DNA from: Rhodanobacter humi
GTDB lineage: Bacteria; Pseudomonadota; Gammaproteobacteria; Xanthomonadales; Rhodanobacteraceae
Reading direction: 5' to 3'
NCBI RefSeq assembly: GCF_041107455.1
Contig: NZ_JBGBPY010000001.1
Coordinates: 868,001 to 932,000, forward strand
Length of the DNA stretch: 64,000 nt
Shown: piece by piece, positions 34,182 to 44,066 of the stretch
Layout of the letters: each line of letters opens with the position of its first letter
Numbering within the stretch: position 1 is the stretch's first letter
Made by a program: the position numbers and the translations under genes
Notes under the pieces: model-generated
What the model was told of the DNA's origin: nothing
Database searches by the model: none
The model's input: only the letters and a program-made list of their open reading frames with translations

Positions 34182-34531
34182 ATTTCTTGATTTCAGCGCA
34201 TCGGAAAACCTTGTCGGACTGATGTGGATGGACCAGTTCCGTGGCGATTGCCGGTGGGTCGCATGCGCAAAACCCGCATATGAATTTTCTTTCGTGTGAT
34301 TTTCAGTACCAGTAGAACTGCACCACCTGTTTCCGCCACGTCATCAAGCGCTCCGGGGAGGAGCGCCAATGCCAGACAAGGCGTACTGAATGCAAATCCG
34401 CATCGGAACGGTGTTTTCACGGCGGTCGACCCGCGCAAGCGTGAGCCACCAGACCGGATGCTTCCAATCAAACGTTGAATCCACGCTGTCAGCCAAAGGG
34501 AATTTGCGCGCAGCTTCCCGGGGAGGGAATC
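34182..34531. other. Intergenic region upstream of a TBDR
   Basis: About 350 bases between the second propeller gene and the TBDR. The part around 34270-34320 is visibly richer in A and T than its surroundings and probably contains the TBDR promoter; I could not choose a single -35/-10 pair. Only a weak dyad (CTGAAT...ATTTCAG) occurs at the propeller stop, with no T-run. Confidence 0.4.
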
Positions 34532-37500
34532 ATGTCTCAGCAAAAGTTGCCCAAGCTGTCCTGCATCACAATTGCGTTGGCCGCCTGCCTGGCTGCGCCG
34601 TCGGCATTTTCGCAACCGGCGGATGACGGCGGTCATGCCCCATTCGCACAAAACGCCCCAGGGCAAGACCAGCAGGCTCCGAACTCGAAAACCGGCACTT
34701 CGACTGCGAACCCGCCATCGGCCGACAAGGCCGCGCAGTTGCAGCGCGTCGTCGTCACCGGAACGCTGTTGCCGGTCAACCCCAACGATGTGGCCGTTCC
34801 CGTCACCACCCTCGATGCGGACTCGCTCCGCCAGACCGGCGTCTCGAGCAACATGCTCGATGCGTTGAGCAAGGCGATCCCCGCTTTTGCCGGCCGCAGC
34901 AATGCGGGTCCGAGCAACGCGCAGAACCACAATCAATTCACGGCGGGCGGCTCGCAGATCGAACTGCGCAACCTGCCGACCCTGGTTCTGGTAGACGGCC
35001 AGCGCATGGCGCTGGATGGCGTCGCCGGCCTGAGCGGAAGCAAGAACTTCGTCGACGTCAGCCAGATTCCGGCTGCCGCGCTCGAACGGGTCGACGTGCT
35101 TACCGATGGCGCTTCGTCACTCTACGGCGCCGATGCCGTCGGCGGCGTGGTCAATTTCATCCTCAAGCACGACTACCACGGCGTCACGGCCGGCGCGCAT
35201 TACGGCGTGGCGGACGGTGGCTATCGCGATCGTTCGGCATTCGTCACGGTGGGCGGGGATGTCGGCCCGGTGAACATCACGGCGACCGCAAGCTACTCCA
35301 AGACCAGCCCGCTGTTCCAAAGCGACCGCTCGTTCACGAGTCCGAAATACGGTGTGGTTCCGGGCACGGGCCTGCCCGGCGTCGTCAGCGGGGGCAACTA
35401 CGTGCTGGCGCCGGGGCTGCTCTCGCCGAACGTTCCAACCGGGTCCTCCGCCACCGCCAGCAGTTACGCGAGTCTTTCGCCAGGCACCTACAACGCCACC
35501 AGCGCCGCAAAGCTGTCCAACGGCTTCGACTATTCGAAGTACGCCATGCTGCTGCAGCAGGAGGAGCACAAGAACTTCGTCGCGACGATCAACTCGCAGC
35601 CATTCCTCGGCGGCCGGGTGACGGCCTTCGGCGACGTCATGCTCTCGCAGAACAAGGTGCATTCCACGGCGTGGCAGGCGGCGGGCCAGCCCTTTGCGTT
35701 CTCCTCGCTCACCGTGCCGGCCGGCGCGCCCTACAACCCGCTGACCACCAACGCGACGGGCGTGACGTTTGCCGACATGTCCCGACCCAAGGGGGTATTC
35801 GATACCACCGATGCGTACCGCTTCTCCGCCGGACTCAAGGGCAAGCTGTCCGCCACGTGGACCTGGCAGACCAGCGTCGATTACAGCGACAGCAAGGTGG
35901 AAGAACACGACACCAACCTGCTTTTCAAGCCCAACCTGAAAGCCGCCGTCGCTGGTGGCTACGATGCCAACGGCAACCCGGTGGCTGGCGGCGCCTACAG
36001 CAAGGTCTACGGAGGTTATTCGATCAACAACGGGCTGATGCTGCAGCCAGCACTCAACCCCTTCGCCGTGACCGGTAACCCGGCGGCCGCACTGGCCAAC
36101 ATTTTCGGCACCGAGGTGCTGAATGGCGACAGCAAGCTCTATTCCTGGGATGCGCATGTCGCTGGCGACCTGTTTCAGCTGCCCGCGGGCCCGGTGAGCG
36201 TCGCGGTCGGCGTGGGCTGGCGGCATGAAGGAGTTTCCGGCCACGCCGACCCGAATGGCCGCGTCACCGATCCGGTCACCGGTTCCACCGCCGGCAATGC
36301 CCAGAACTGGATCGGCGGCCTGTATACGGACCCGTTCAGTCACGGTCGCGACGTGAGTGCGGCGTACACCGAAGTGCTGATTCCGATCACCTCGGACAAG
36401 ATGCACATCCCGGGCCTGCACCGGCTCGACCTCACGGCCGCGGGTCGGTTCGAGCATTACAGCGACGCCGGCAACGGCACGTCGCCGAAGTTCGGCTTCC
36501 GCTGGGAGCCGTTCGACAACCAGTTCGTGGTCCATGCGACCTACACGAAGTCGTTCGCCGCCCCGCCGCTGTATCAGGCATACGGGCCGTTCGACACCCG
36601 TCCGGTGACCGACAACCTGATCGGCATCGTGTTCGGCAAGCCGTACGCGGTCGGCAACACCTTCAACGGCGAGGACGGCGTCAATCCGTCACTCAAGCCT
36701 TCCACCGCGCAGTCGCGCTCGATCGGTTTCGAATTCCACCCGAACTTCATCGACGGTCTGACCGTGACCGCGGACTACTCCTCGATCACGGTGCGCGGTT
36801 TCCCGGGTGGCGCGGACTTCACCCGCATCCTGCAGTCGGTGAACGACTCGGGTTCGGCCTCGTCGTATTTCGACAGCGTTAGCACGGGCAACTTCACCAA
36901 CCTCGGCGGCAGCAGTCCTTTCGGCACGCCCGGATCGCTGAAGGCGTTCCTGACCAACCCGGTCACCGGCCAGCCGGATCCGAGCAAGTACTCGCAGCTC
37001 TACGTCATCGACAAATTCCGCAACCAGAGCGTGCTGGTCGAGCATTCGTGGCTGTTGGGGCTGGATTACATCCTGCCGTGGAACAAGTACGGGTCCTGGG
37101 AGCTGTCGAGCAAGGGCACGGTATTCAATTCGTTCAAGTTCCAGCGCCGTCCGGGCGATGCGTTCCAGCAATACGCCGGCGCGGCCAGCAACATCGGCGT
37201 GTTCGCCGGAACGCTGCCGAAGTATCGCTTCTACTCGACACTCGACTGGTCGTTCCAGAACCTGGACGTCACCCTGGCCAACACCTACATCTCTTCGGTC
37301 CAGGACGAGGGTGCCGCCGGCACGCTCCCGGGCATCCGGGTGCCGAGCTACAGCGTGTGGGATCTGCACGGTTCCTACACCTGGACGCTTGGGCCGGGCG
37401 GCGGCGATGACGGCAACAAGCTCACGCTCTCCCTCGGCGTGAACAACATCGGCAACAAGATGCCGCCGAACTTCCCGCGCGCCTTCACGAACCAGTTCAT

Positions 37501-37570
37501 CAACAGCGATATCAGCACGTATTCGCCGATCGGACGGTTGATATATGGCGACGTGAAGGTGTCGTTCTGA
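34532..37570 (+). CDS. TonB-dependent receptor
   Basis: A 1012-residue outer-membrane receptor. The ATG at 34532 has GGGAGGG four bases upstream and begins a signal peptide (CITIALAACLAAPSAFSQ); an earlier in-frame ATG at 34475 has no such site. The plug begins near residue 70 with RVVVTGTLLPVNPNDV, QIELRNLPTLVLVDGQR and GADAVGGVVNFIL, typical of large xanthomonad and caulobacterial TBDRs with an SSxxxLDAL type of plug. The barrel ends in YGDVKVSF. No carboxypeptidase-like extension or signal-transduction domain is seen. It lies in the plus-strand series between propeller genes and an MFS transporter. Substrate unknown. Confidence 0.93.
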   Translation: MSQQKLPKLSCITIALAACLAAPSAFSQPADDGGHAPFAQNAPGQDQQAPNSKTGTSTANPPSADKAAQLQRVVVTGTLLPVNPNDVAVPVTTLDADSLRQTGVSSNMLDALSKAIPAFAGRSNAGPSNAQNHNQFTAGGSQIELRNLPTLVLVDGQRMALDGVAGLSGSKNFVDVSQIPAAALERVDVLTDGASSLYGADAVGGVVNFILKHDYHGVTAGAHYGVADGGYRDRSAFVTVGGDVGPVNITATASYSKTSPLFQSDRSFTSPKYGVVPGTGLPGVVSGGNYVLAPGLLSPNVPTGSSATASSYASLSPGTYNATSAAKLSNGFDYSKYAMLLQQEEHKNFVATINSQPFLGGRVTAFGDVMLSQNKVHSTAWQAAGQPFAFSSLTVPAGAPYNPLTTNATGVTFADMSRPKGVFDTTDAYRFSAGLKGKLSATWTWQTSVDYSDSKVEEHDTNLLFKPNLKAAVAGGYDANGNPVAGGAYSKVYGGYSINNGLMLQPALNPFAVTGNPAAALANIFGTEVLNGDSKLYSWDAHVAGDLFQLPAGPVSVAVGVGWRHEGVSGHADPNGRVTDPVTGSTAGNAQNWIGGLYTDPFSHGRDVSAAYTEVLIPITSDKMHIPGLHRLDLTAAGRFEHYSDAGNGTSPKFGFRWEPFDNQFVVHATYTKSFAAPPLYQAYGPFDTRPVTDNLIGIVFGKPYAVGNTFNGEDGVNPSLKPSTAQSRSIGFEFHPNFIDGLTVTADYSSITVRGFPGGADFTRILQSVNDSGSASSYFDSVSTGNFTNLGGSSPFGTPGSLKAFLTNPVTGQPDPSKYSQLYVIDKFRNQSVLVEHSWLLGLDYILPWNKYGSWELSSKGTVFNSFKFQRRPGDAFQQYAGAASNIGVFAGTLPKYRFYSTLDWSFQNLDVTLANTYISSVQDEGAAGTLPGIRVPSYSVWDLHGSYTWTLGPGGGDDGNKLTLSLGVNNIGNKMPPNFPRAFTNQFINSDISTYSPIGRLIYGDVKVSF

Positions 37571-37790
37571 AGTCGACATCTTGATGTTCGTGGTGACGGG
37601 CGTCGAATCAGCTGGCGGCGTTACGCCTGCAGCAAGATGCCCGAAACCATCCCGGTGAGCGACTACGCCACCGGATACTGGGCAGTCACGATTCTGCTTT
37701 GACGAAGTGGCCGATGCCCTGCAGCTCGGTGGACTCGCTCCTGATCAGGGCGGATCTCACCTTTCATTCCCGATCCGGAGGTAGGCCCAC

Positions 37791-39191
37791 GTGTCAGAAA
37801 TCGAATCCGCCAGAATCGCCGCCAGGCTCGACCGGCTGCCGCCGTCCCGCACTGTCTGGACCATTGTCGTCCTGATTTCGCTGGGCGGTGTCTTCGAGTT
37901 CTACGACCTGTTCTTCACCGGCTACGTGGCGCCGGGAATGATCAAGTCCGGTCTGTTCACGGCGCAGTCGTTGGGCTTTTTTGCCGGGCTCGACAGCATC
38001 AAGATCGCGGGATTCGGCACGTTCGTCTTCAGCACGTTCGCCGGTCTTTGGTTTGGCGTGGTGTTGCTGGGTCATCTGCCGGATCGCTTCGGCCGGCGGC
38101 CGGTATTCACGTGGTCGCTGGTCTGGTACGTCGCTTGCACCGCCATCATGGCGTTCCAGCAAACCGGCGAGATGCTGAACGTCTGGCGCTTCATCGCCGG
38201 CGTGGGCTTCGCGGTGCAACTGGTCACCATCGACACCTACATCTCCGAACTGATCCCGGGTGCGGAGCGGGGTCGCGCGTTTTCCGTCAACCAGTTCATC
38301 ACGTTCGCCGTGGTGCCGTTGGTGGCGCTGCTGGCCTGGTTGCTGGTGCCGCTCAGCCCACTCGGCATCGAGGGGTGGCGCTGGGTGGTGCTGATCGGCT
38401 CGGTCGGCGCGGTGCTGGTGTGGCTGCTGGTGCAGGGGATTCCGGAGAGTCCGCGCTGGCTGGCCCTGCAAGGTCGTACCGACGAGGCGGAAGCCATCAT
38501 GGCGGCGATCGAACAGCGGGTGGTCGCGGAGACGGGCAAGCCGTTGCCGCCGCCTGCGTTGACGCACGCTGAGGAGACCGGCCGCGGGCGTTTCGCCGAA
38601 ATCTTCTCGCCGCAGTACCGCAAGCGCACGTTGATGCTGTCGATATTCAACATGGCCCAGGTGATCGGTTTCTACGGCTTTGCGGCATGGGTGCCGACCT
38701 TGCTGATAGCACGCGGCATCACCGTCACGCACAGCCTCGAATACTCCTTCATCATCGCCATCGCCAATCCGCTGGGGCCGCTGCTCGGCGTGCTATTCGC
38801 CGACCGGATCGAACGCAAACTGCAGATCATGCTGGGGCTGGTGCTGATGGGTCTGAGCATGCTGGCCTTCGCCATGGCGAACAACCCGGTCGCGCTGGTC
38901 GCACTTGGCGTGGTGTTCACGCTGGCCGCCAACGTGATGTCGTTCGCCTACCACAACTACCAGGCGGAGCTCTATCCGACCCGCATACGCTCCAGGGCAG
39001 TGGGTTTCGTCTATTCGTGGAGCCGCATCGCTGCCGCGTTCGCCGGTCTGGCCGTCGGCTATCTGCTTCATGCAGGCGGCGCGCTGGCGGTGGCGATGTT
39101 CATCGCCATCGCCATGGCGGTCGGCATCGCGATGATCGGCATTTTCGGCCCGCAGACCAAGGGTGTGGCACTGGAGGAAATCAGCCGCTGA
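37791..39191 (+). CDS. MFS transporter (sugar-porter-like)
   Basis: A 466-residue major-facilitator protein starting with GTG at 37791; GGAGG lies nine bases upstream. Twelve hydrophobic segments can be counted in two halves. The loop 2-3 motif reads GHLPDRFGRRPVF, and the central loop carries PESPRWLALQGRTDEAE, a combination typical of sugar-porter and related aromatic-acid transporters. It would carry a small solute across the inner membrane by proton symport. Placed between two TBDRs, it may complete the path of the ligand they bring into the periplasm. Substrate cannot be assigned from sequence. Confidence 0.9.
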   Translation: MSEIESARIAARLDRLPPSRTVWTIVVLISLGGVFEFYDLFFTGYVAPGMIKSGLFTAQSLGFFAGLDSIKIAGFGTFVFSTFAGLWFGVVLLGHLPDRFGRRPVFTWSLVWYVACTAIMAFQQTGEMLNVWRFIAGVGFAVQLVTIDTYISELIPGAERGRAFSVNQFITFAVVPLVALLAWLLVPLSPLGIEGWRWVVLIGSVGAVLVWLLVQGIPESPRWLALQGRTDEAEAIMAAIEQRVVAETGKPLPPPALTHAEETGRGRFAEIFSPQYRKRTLMLSIFNMAQVIGFYGFAAWVPTLLIARGITVTHSLEYSFIIAIANPLGPLLGVLFADRIERKLQIMLGLVLMGLSMLAFAMANNPVALVALGVVFTLAANVMSFAYHNYQAELYPTRIRSRAVGFVYSWSRIAAAFAGLAVGYLLHAGGALAVAMFIAIAMAVGIAMIGIFGPQTKGVALEEISR

Positions 39192-39331
39192 GACCGCGTT
39201 CACCGCCCGAGCAGACTTCAGAGGGACTTCGTCTCGCTTAAAGCCTATGGATCCAGCAAGCCGTGACATGGGGAGATCCACGAAACACCGTCACACGCCT
39301 ATCGCGCACAAACTCGAGGGGGTTTTACGAC

Positions 39332-41809
39332 ATGTACAAGCAAAACAAGAGGCCGATGCCCAGTGCCATCGCTGCCGCTTCGGCGTTGGCAAACCAGCGC
39401 CCGCATGTCTGGTGCGCGGCAGCGCACGAGCTGGCTCGTTGCAAGATCAAACCGGTGGCGCGGCTGATTCGGGCCAGTGTCTGGCGCACACCGTTTGGCC
39501 TGCGGCTGGCGCCTGCTGCGGCATCCGGCATCATCCTGATGGCGTTCGCCTGCCCTGCCACGGTGGCCGCCCGGCCGGCCCCGGCTGCAACGTCAGCCCC
39601 TGCCACGAGCGCCCCGAATGCACCTGCGGCGGTACCGAACGGCGTCCAGCAGGCTGCTGCACCAGCCACCGCGGCGAAGTCACCTCCGAAACATGTCGTC
39701 CAGCTCAAGGCGGTCTCGGTGAAGGCGCGCTTCATTTCCGCCGCCGGCCACAGCGCATTGAAGATGGATGCGCCCTCGCGCGACACCCCGTTTTCCATTT
39801 CGACCTACACCGGCAGCTTCATGCATGCCGTCGAAGCGCAGAAGGTCGATGCGCTGTATCCGTACATGACCGGCATCCAGAGCGCCGGCATCACCGGCTA
39901 CGACCTGGTTTTCAGGGGCTTCCAGAGTGGCGCGAACGACCAGAACTCCATCCTGGTCGATGGACTGCCCGGCCTGGCGACTCGATTCGGCTCGCCGGCG
40001 ACGATCGGCATATCGCGCATCGACGTGGTGCGGGGGCCCGCGTCGGTGTTGAACGGCGAAGAGCAGCCGGGCGGCTTCGTCAACCTGATCACCAAGAAAC
40101 CCGAGGATTATCCGCTCTACGAATTCAGCACCACCGCCACCGCCTATGACGGCGCCGGCGTCGGCTTGACGGACCGGCCCGGTTTCGATGCCGCAGCCGA
40201 CCTGACCGGGCCGATCGACAAGGACAAGCGCTTTCTCTACCGGCTGGTCATGGATGATTCGAACAAGGACACGTTCCGCAACGCCAGCTACGACCACGAC
40301 GTCTATTTCGCACCCAGTCTCACCTGGAAGATCTCGGACGCGACCGACCTCACGGCGGCCTACGAATACCAGCGCCTGCGCTACAGCTACGACACCTACC
40401 TGGTCGCACCGGACAGCAACATCCACCTGGTCCCGCCGATCACCACGCGCTACCAGGAGCCGAGCGACTACGAGAAGGAACACGGCAGCGTGCTGACGCT
40501 GCTCTTCAACCATCGCTTCGACAACGGCATGAGCTGGAACCTCGACACCCGCGACGTCTGGCACACCGACGAGGCGCACGGATTCGACGTCACTGCGATC
40601 CGTCCGGACCTGCTGCACGTCGCGCGCCGGGCCCGAGGGCAGACCAACAAGCGACGTTACGACTACCTGGACACGAACCTGCACATGCCGTTCGACACGT
40701 TCGGCATCGGCCACAAGATGGTGCTCGGCCTGACCGCCGGAAGGGACACCGCGGACGAAGACCGGCTGCAGTTCTTCAACGGCCCGGCCACTGGGCCGGA
40801 TTCGCTGGACATGAGCATCTACGATCCGGTCTACGGCGTGGCTCCGCCGCTCGCCGACCTGCCGCTGGTGGCGAAGGGCAACACCTCGCTGTTGACCGAC
40901 CGCTACACCGTGACCGACAGCTACGGCGCCTACATGGCCGACCTGATGACGCTGTCGCCGCACTGGAAAGCCACCATCGGCCTGCGCTACACGCGCGACC
41001 GCCAGGCGATCACCGAGCTCAGGGTCCCCAACGTTCCCAAGAGCAGCAAGACCAACAGCAAGGTCCTGCCGATGCTGGGCCTGGTCTACCAGCCGAACGA
41101 CCATTGGAGCTACTACGCGAGCTACAGCACCTCGTACGTTCCGCCCGCCGCGAACGCGATCGACGTCAACGGGGTGAACAGCTTCGTGCCCACTTCGGCC
41201 AAGCAGGTCGAGCTTGGCAGCAAGGCCAACTTCCTGCAGGGGCGCTTGTCGGCCACCCTGGCGTTCTATCGCATCGACGAAAAAAACACTTTCAGCCATT
41301 TCGCCTGCGCCTACGGCACCTGCTACCAGCAGCTCGGCAAGGCGCGTTCGCAGGGCGCGGAATTCGAGATCAACGCGCGGCCCTTGCACAACTGGCAATT
41401 GACAGCGGGATACGGCTACACCGATGCGCGCATCACTGCGTCCGACAATTTGGCGCAGTTGAACAGCCGCCTGCCCAACGTGCCGTACAACAGTGCGCAT
41501 GTCTGGTCGCGCTATGACTTCACGGCGCCCGCGTTGCAGGGGCTCGGGTTCGGCCTCGGTGTGATCTACAACAGCGAGCGCCAGGGCTTCACGCCGACGA
41601 AGGCAGGCAGCCCGATGCTGCGGCTGCCCGGCTACACCCGGGTCGATGCGGCGCTTTACTACAGCTACCAGCAGTACGTAGTGACGTTCAAGGTCGAGAA
41701 CCTGTTCGACAAGACCTACTACCAGAGCGCGGGATTCAACGGCGACATCAACCTGCTCCCCGGCAACCCGCGTCTGTTCACCCTCTCCGTGAGGGCTTTC
41801 TTCGAATGA
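39332..41809 (+). CDS. TonB-dependent siderophore-type receptor
   Basis: An 825-residue receptor of the FhuA/FecA-like siderophore group. The ATG at 39332 has GAGGGGG about nine bases upstream; an earlier ATG at 39263 seems unused. The N-terminus is unusual: about 45 basic residues precede the hydrophobic export segment SGIILMAFACPATVAA, and an Ala/Pro-rich linker follows. A TonB-box-like VQLKAVSVKA leads to the plug with IDVVRGPASVLNGEEQPGG, diagnostic of this group, and the barrel ends LSVRAFFE. It starts the tightly packed set PstS-like/propeller/double-domain/double-PstS. Iron uptake is the usual role of the family but the neighbours do not look like siderophore genes. Confidence 0.9.
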   Translation: MYKQNKRPMPSAIAAASALANQRPHVWCAAAHELARCKIKPVARLIRASVWRTPFGLRLAPAAASGIILMAFACPATVAARPAPAATSAPATSAPNAPAAVPNGVQQAAAPATAAKSPPKHVVQLKAVSVKARFISAAGHSALKMDAPSRDTPFSISTYTGSFMHAVEAQKVDALYPYMTGIQSAGITGYDLVFRGFQSGANDQNSILVDGLPGLATRFGSPATIGISRIDVVRGPASVLNGEEQPGGFVNLITKKPEDYPLYEFSTTATAYDGAGVGLTDRPGFDAAADLTGPIDKDKRFLYRLVMDDSNKDTFRNASYDHDVYFAPSLTWKISDATDLTAAYEYQRLRYSYDTYLVAPDSNIHLVPPITTRYQEPSDYEKEHGSVLTLLFNHRFDNGMSWNLDTRDVWHTDEAHGFDVTAIRPDLLHVARRARGQTNKRRYDYLDTNLHMPFDTFGIGHKMVLGLTAGRDTADEDRLQFFNGPATGPDSLDMSIYDPVYGVAPPLADLPLVAKGNTSLLTDRYTVTDSYGAYMADLMTLSPHWKATIGLRYTRDRQAITELRVPNVPKSSKTNSKVLPMLGLVYQPNDHWSYYASYSTSYVPPAANAIDVNGVNSFVPTSAKQVELGSKANFLQGRLSATLAFYRIDEKNTFSHFACAYGTCYQQLGKARSQGAEFEINARPLHNWQLTAGYGYTDARITASDNLAQLNSRLPNVPYNSAHVWSRYDFTAPALQGLGFGLGVIYNSERQGFTPTKAGSPMLRLPGYTRVDAALYYSYQQYVVTFKVENLFDKTYYQSAGFNGDINLLPGNPRLFTLSVRAFFE

Positions 41810-41838
41810 ACCGGAACAAGCGAGGACAAGGAGCGCAT

Positions 41839-42999
41839 ATGCGATACCTGCGCGGGAAGGTGCTGGCCATGGTGCTGGCGGGCGCGGCGGCCGGCCCGGC
41901 CATGGCCGGGCAGACCTCCGCCAGTGTGGAATGGCTGCTGCCGACGGCGAAAACCCACGCCGTGCAGACCCACGCCCAGGACGAGGCGGGCAAGCAATCC
42001 GGAAGGCCGTTGCCCACGCCCGAGTTTCTGCAGCCGACACTGGATGCCGCGCTGCCGTCATTCAAGCCAAGCCACGACGCCGGCCTGAAGGGCTCGATCA
42101 GCATGGCGGCGTCGGACACCCTGCCGGGCTTGGTGGGAGCGTGGATACACGCGTTCCACAAGTTCTACCCGGACGTGCGCATATCCTTCGGGCCGCCGTA
42201 CGAAGGCAGCCACGGCGCCATGGAGCTGGCGAACGGCAAGATCGACATCGCGTTCGTGTCGCGCGAATTGAAGCCCACGGACATCACCGCGTTCGGTGCG
42301 CGCCATGGCTACCCGCCGCTCAGCGTGCCGGTCTCGGGCGGATCGTACCGGCAGTTCGGATTTCTGGACGCCGTGGTGTTCTTCGTCAATCCGCAGAACC
42401 CCGTCGAACGCCTGAGCCTGGCCCAGCTTGACGCGGTGCTGTCGCGATCCCTGCTCAGGGGCAAGCACGCCGCCGTCACCTGGGGCGACCTCGGTGCCGG
42501 CGGCGCCTGGGCCGCTCGTCCGATCCACGTGTACGCGATCAAGCCTTGGAACGGGTTCGAGGAATTCGTGCGGCAGCGCGTGCTGGACGTGGGAGCGCAG
42601 CGCGGCCACTGGCGCACGGACCTGCACTATGACCCCACTGTCTTCCCGATCGCCCGACGCGTGGCGGCGGACCCGGACGGCATCGGCTATGCGGGGCTGG
42701 CCTTCGTCGACGCGCCAGTGAAGATGCTCGCCATCGGCAGCGACGGGCACTACCTCGCACCGACCTATGCGAATGTCGCCTCAGCCGCCTACCCGCTGAG
42801 CCGGCTGATCTATGCCAACGTCAATCTGAAGCCAAGTACTGCCATGACACCGCCGATGAGAGAGTTTCTCCGTTTCGTGCTGAGCCGGCAGGGTCAGCAG
42901 ATCGTGTTGGACCAGGCCGTTTTCCTGCCGCTGCGCGGATTCCAGGCCGAGAGTGCGGGCGCGCTGCTCGGCGCGCCCGCACACGGTGACCGCTCATGA
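41839..42999 (+). CDS. PstS-like periplasmic binding protein
   Basis: A 386-residue protein with a PstS-type substrate-binding fold. The start at 41839 is preceded by AAGGAG five bases upstream; an ATG at 41806 overlapping the TBDR stop is the alternative. The signal peptide is VLAMVLAGAAAGPAMAG. The mature part shows SISMAASDTLPGLVGAW, a helix with WIHAFHKFYPDVRISF, then KIDIAFVSREL and VPVSGG, all characteristic of the phosphate-binding PBP-like domain, followed by DPDGIGYAGLAF. No pstC, pstA, pstB or phoU lies in the window, so it is not part of a standard phosphate ABC importer. It may deliver or scavenge an anion for the neighbouring TBDR. Confidence 0.8.
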   Translation: MRYLRGKVLAMVLAGAAAGPAMAGQTSASVEWLLPTAKTHAVQTHAQDEAGKQSGRPLPTPEFLQPTLDAALPSFKPSHDAGLKGSISMAASDTLPGLVGAWIHAFHKFYPDVRISFGPPYEGSHGAMELANGKIDIAFVSRELKPTDITAFGARHGYPPLSVPVSGGSYRQFGFLDAVVFFVNPQNPVERLSLAQLDAVLSRSLLRGKHAAVTWGDLGAGGAWAARPIHVYAIKPWNGFEEFVRQRVLDVGAQRGHWRTDLHYDPTVFPIARRVAADPDGIGYAGLAFVDAPVKMLAIGSDGHYLAPTYANVASAAYPLSRLIYANVNLKPSTAMTPPMREFLRFVLSRQGQQIVLDQAVFLPLRGFQAESAGALLGAPAHGDRS

Positions 43000-44066
43000 G
43001 GCCGGCCCGCATGGGAAAATCGCCGAGCGCCTGGACCCGCGCGGGGCTGGGCGCCTCATGGCTCGCGTTGTGCCTCGCCAGCGGCGCCAGCCTCGCTGCC
43101 GAAGCCTCGCTGCAACTCGTGCATCGCTTCTCGATCCAGGGCGCGGCACCGGTGCGCGCGATCGCTTTCGGACCCGGCGGCACGCAGGCATACGTGGCCA
43201 CCGGCAGCGAGCTGCGCGACTACGACGTGGCCACGGCGCAGTTGGCCGACACGCTGGCGCTGCCCGCGCCTGTCGCCGACATGGTGATCGACACCCCCAG
43301 CCGCACGGGTTTTGCCGCGCTGGCTGCACCGGCGAAACTCGTGATCTTCCGGCTGCAGCCCTTGAAGGTCGCCGCATCGACCGCGCTGACCGACGGATCG
43401 CCTTCGGCGCTGCTGTTCGACGCCGCCACGCACGCCCTGCTGGTGGAAAGCACCCAGGCGGCGACGGTCACCAAGTTCGATGCGGCCACGGGCCGGCGCC
43501 TCGCCTCCCTGCGGATGCAAGGCAGCCTGCGGCAGATGGCGGCCGATGGCCGCGGCACGCTCTACGTCGCTGACATGGCGCACGACGCCATCGACGTGGT
43601 GGACGAGGCGCAGATGAAATACCTGGGCGCCATCCCGGTCACGGGCTGCAAGGATCCGACCGGGCTTGCCATGGATCAGGTCGGCCGCCGGCTGTTCGTC
43701 GGCTGTACCGATGGCATGCGCTACGTCGTCGACACCGACCTGGGCTTCACTTTCGAACGGCTGCCTTCGTCGCTGCGCGGCACGTCGCGCATGGTGTTTG
43801 CCTTCCACCCATTCGGTTCCGCCGGCTGGAAAGGTGCCGCCATCGGTGCGAGCGAGAACGGCCGCCTCGCGCTGGTCAGGATGAACGCCTTCGTGAATTA
43901 CAGCGCAGCCGGCGATTACCCCCTCAACGGAAGCTTCGAAGCGATGGCACTTGACCAAGACACGCACCAGTTGTGGCTGGCCCTCGGGCAGCCATCCGCC
44001 GCAGAGAAAGCGGCCAGACCCATCGAGCTGTGGACCCTGGGCGCAACGGCGGAGGTGTCGAAATGA
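42996..44066 (+). CDS. Secreted beta-propeller protein
   Basis: A 356-residue exported protein whose ATG overlaps the stop of the PstS-like gene (ATGA). The signal is GASWLALCLASGASLAAE. About six propeller repeats are visible (AIAFGPGGTQAYVATGSEL, LLFDAATHALLVES, MAADGRGTLYVADMAHDA). Cys218 and Cys237 bracket CKDPTGLAMDQVG-RRLFVGC, the same blade signature and Cys spacing as in the propeller at 33093, though the remainder differs more. The two are therefore probably paralogues working in the same system. It is coupled downstream to the double Rossmann-like protein by another ATGA overlap. Confidence 0.75.
   Translation: MRPARMGKSPSAWTRAGLGASWLALCLASGASLAAEASLQLVHRFSIQGAAPVRAIAFGPGGTQAYVATGSELRDYDVATAQLADTLALPAPVADMVIDTPSRTGFAALAAPAKLVIFRLQPLKVAASTALTDGSPSALLFDAATHALLVESTQAATVTKFDAATGRRLASLRMQGSLRQMAADGRGTLYVADMAHDAIDVVDEAQMKYLGAIPVTGCKDPTGLAMDQVGRRLFVGCTDGMRYVVDTDLGFTFERLPSSLRGTSRMVFAFHPFGSAGWKGAAIGASENGRLALVRMNAFVNYSAAGDYPLNGSFEAMALDQDTHQLWLALGQPSAAEKAARPIELWTLGATAEVSK

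Noticed and set aside
37638-37703. A 21-codon ORF (MPETIPVSDYATGYWAVTILL) between the TBDR and the MFS gene
   Set aside because: Very short, without a ribosome binding site or recognisable family; chance cannot be excluded.
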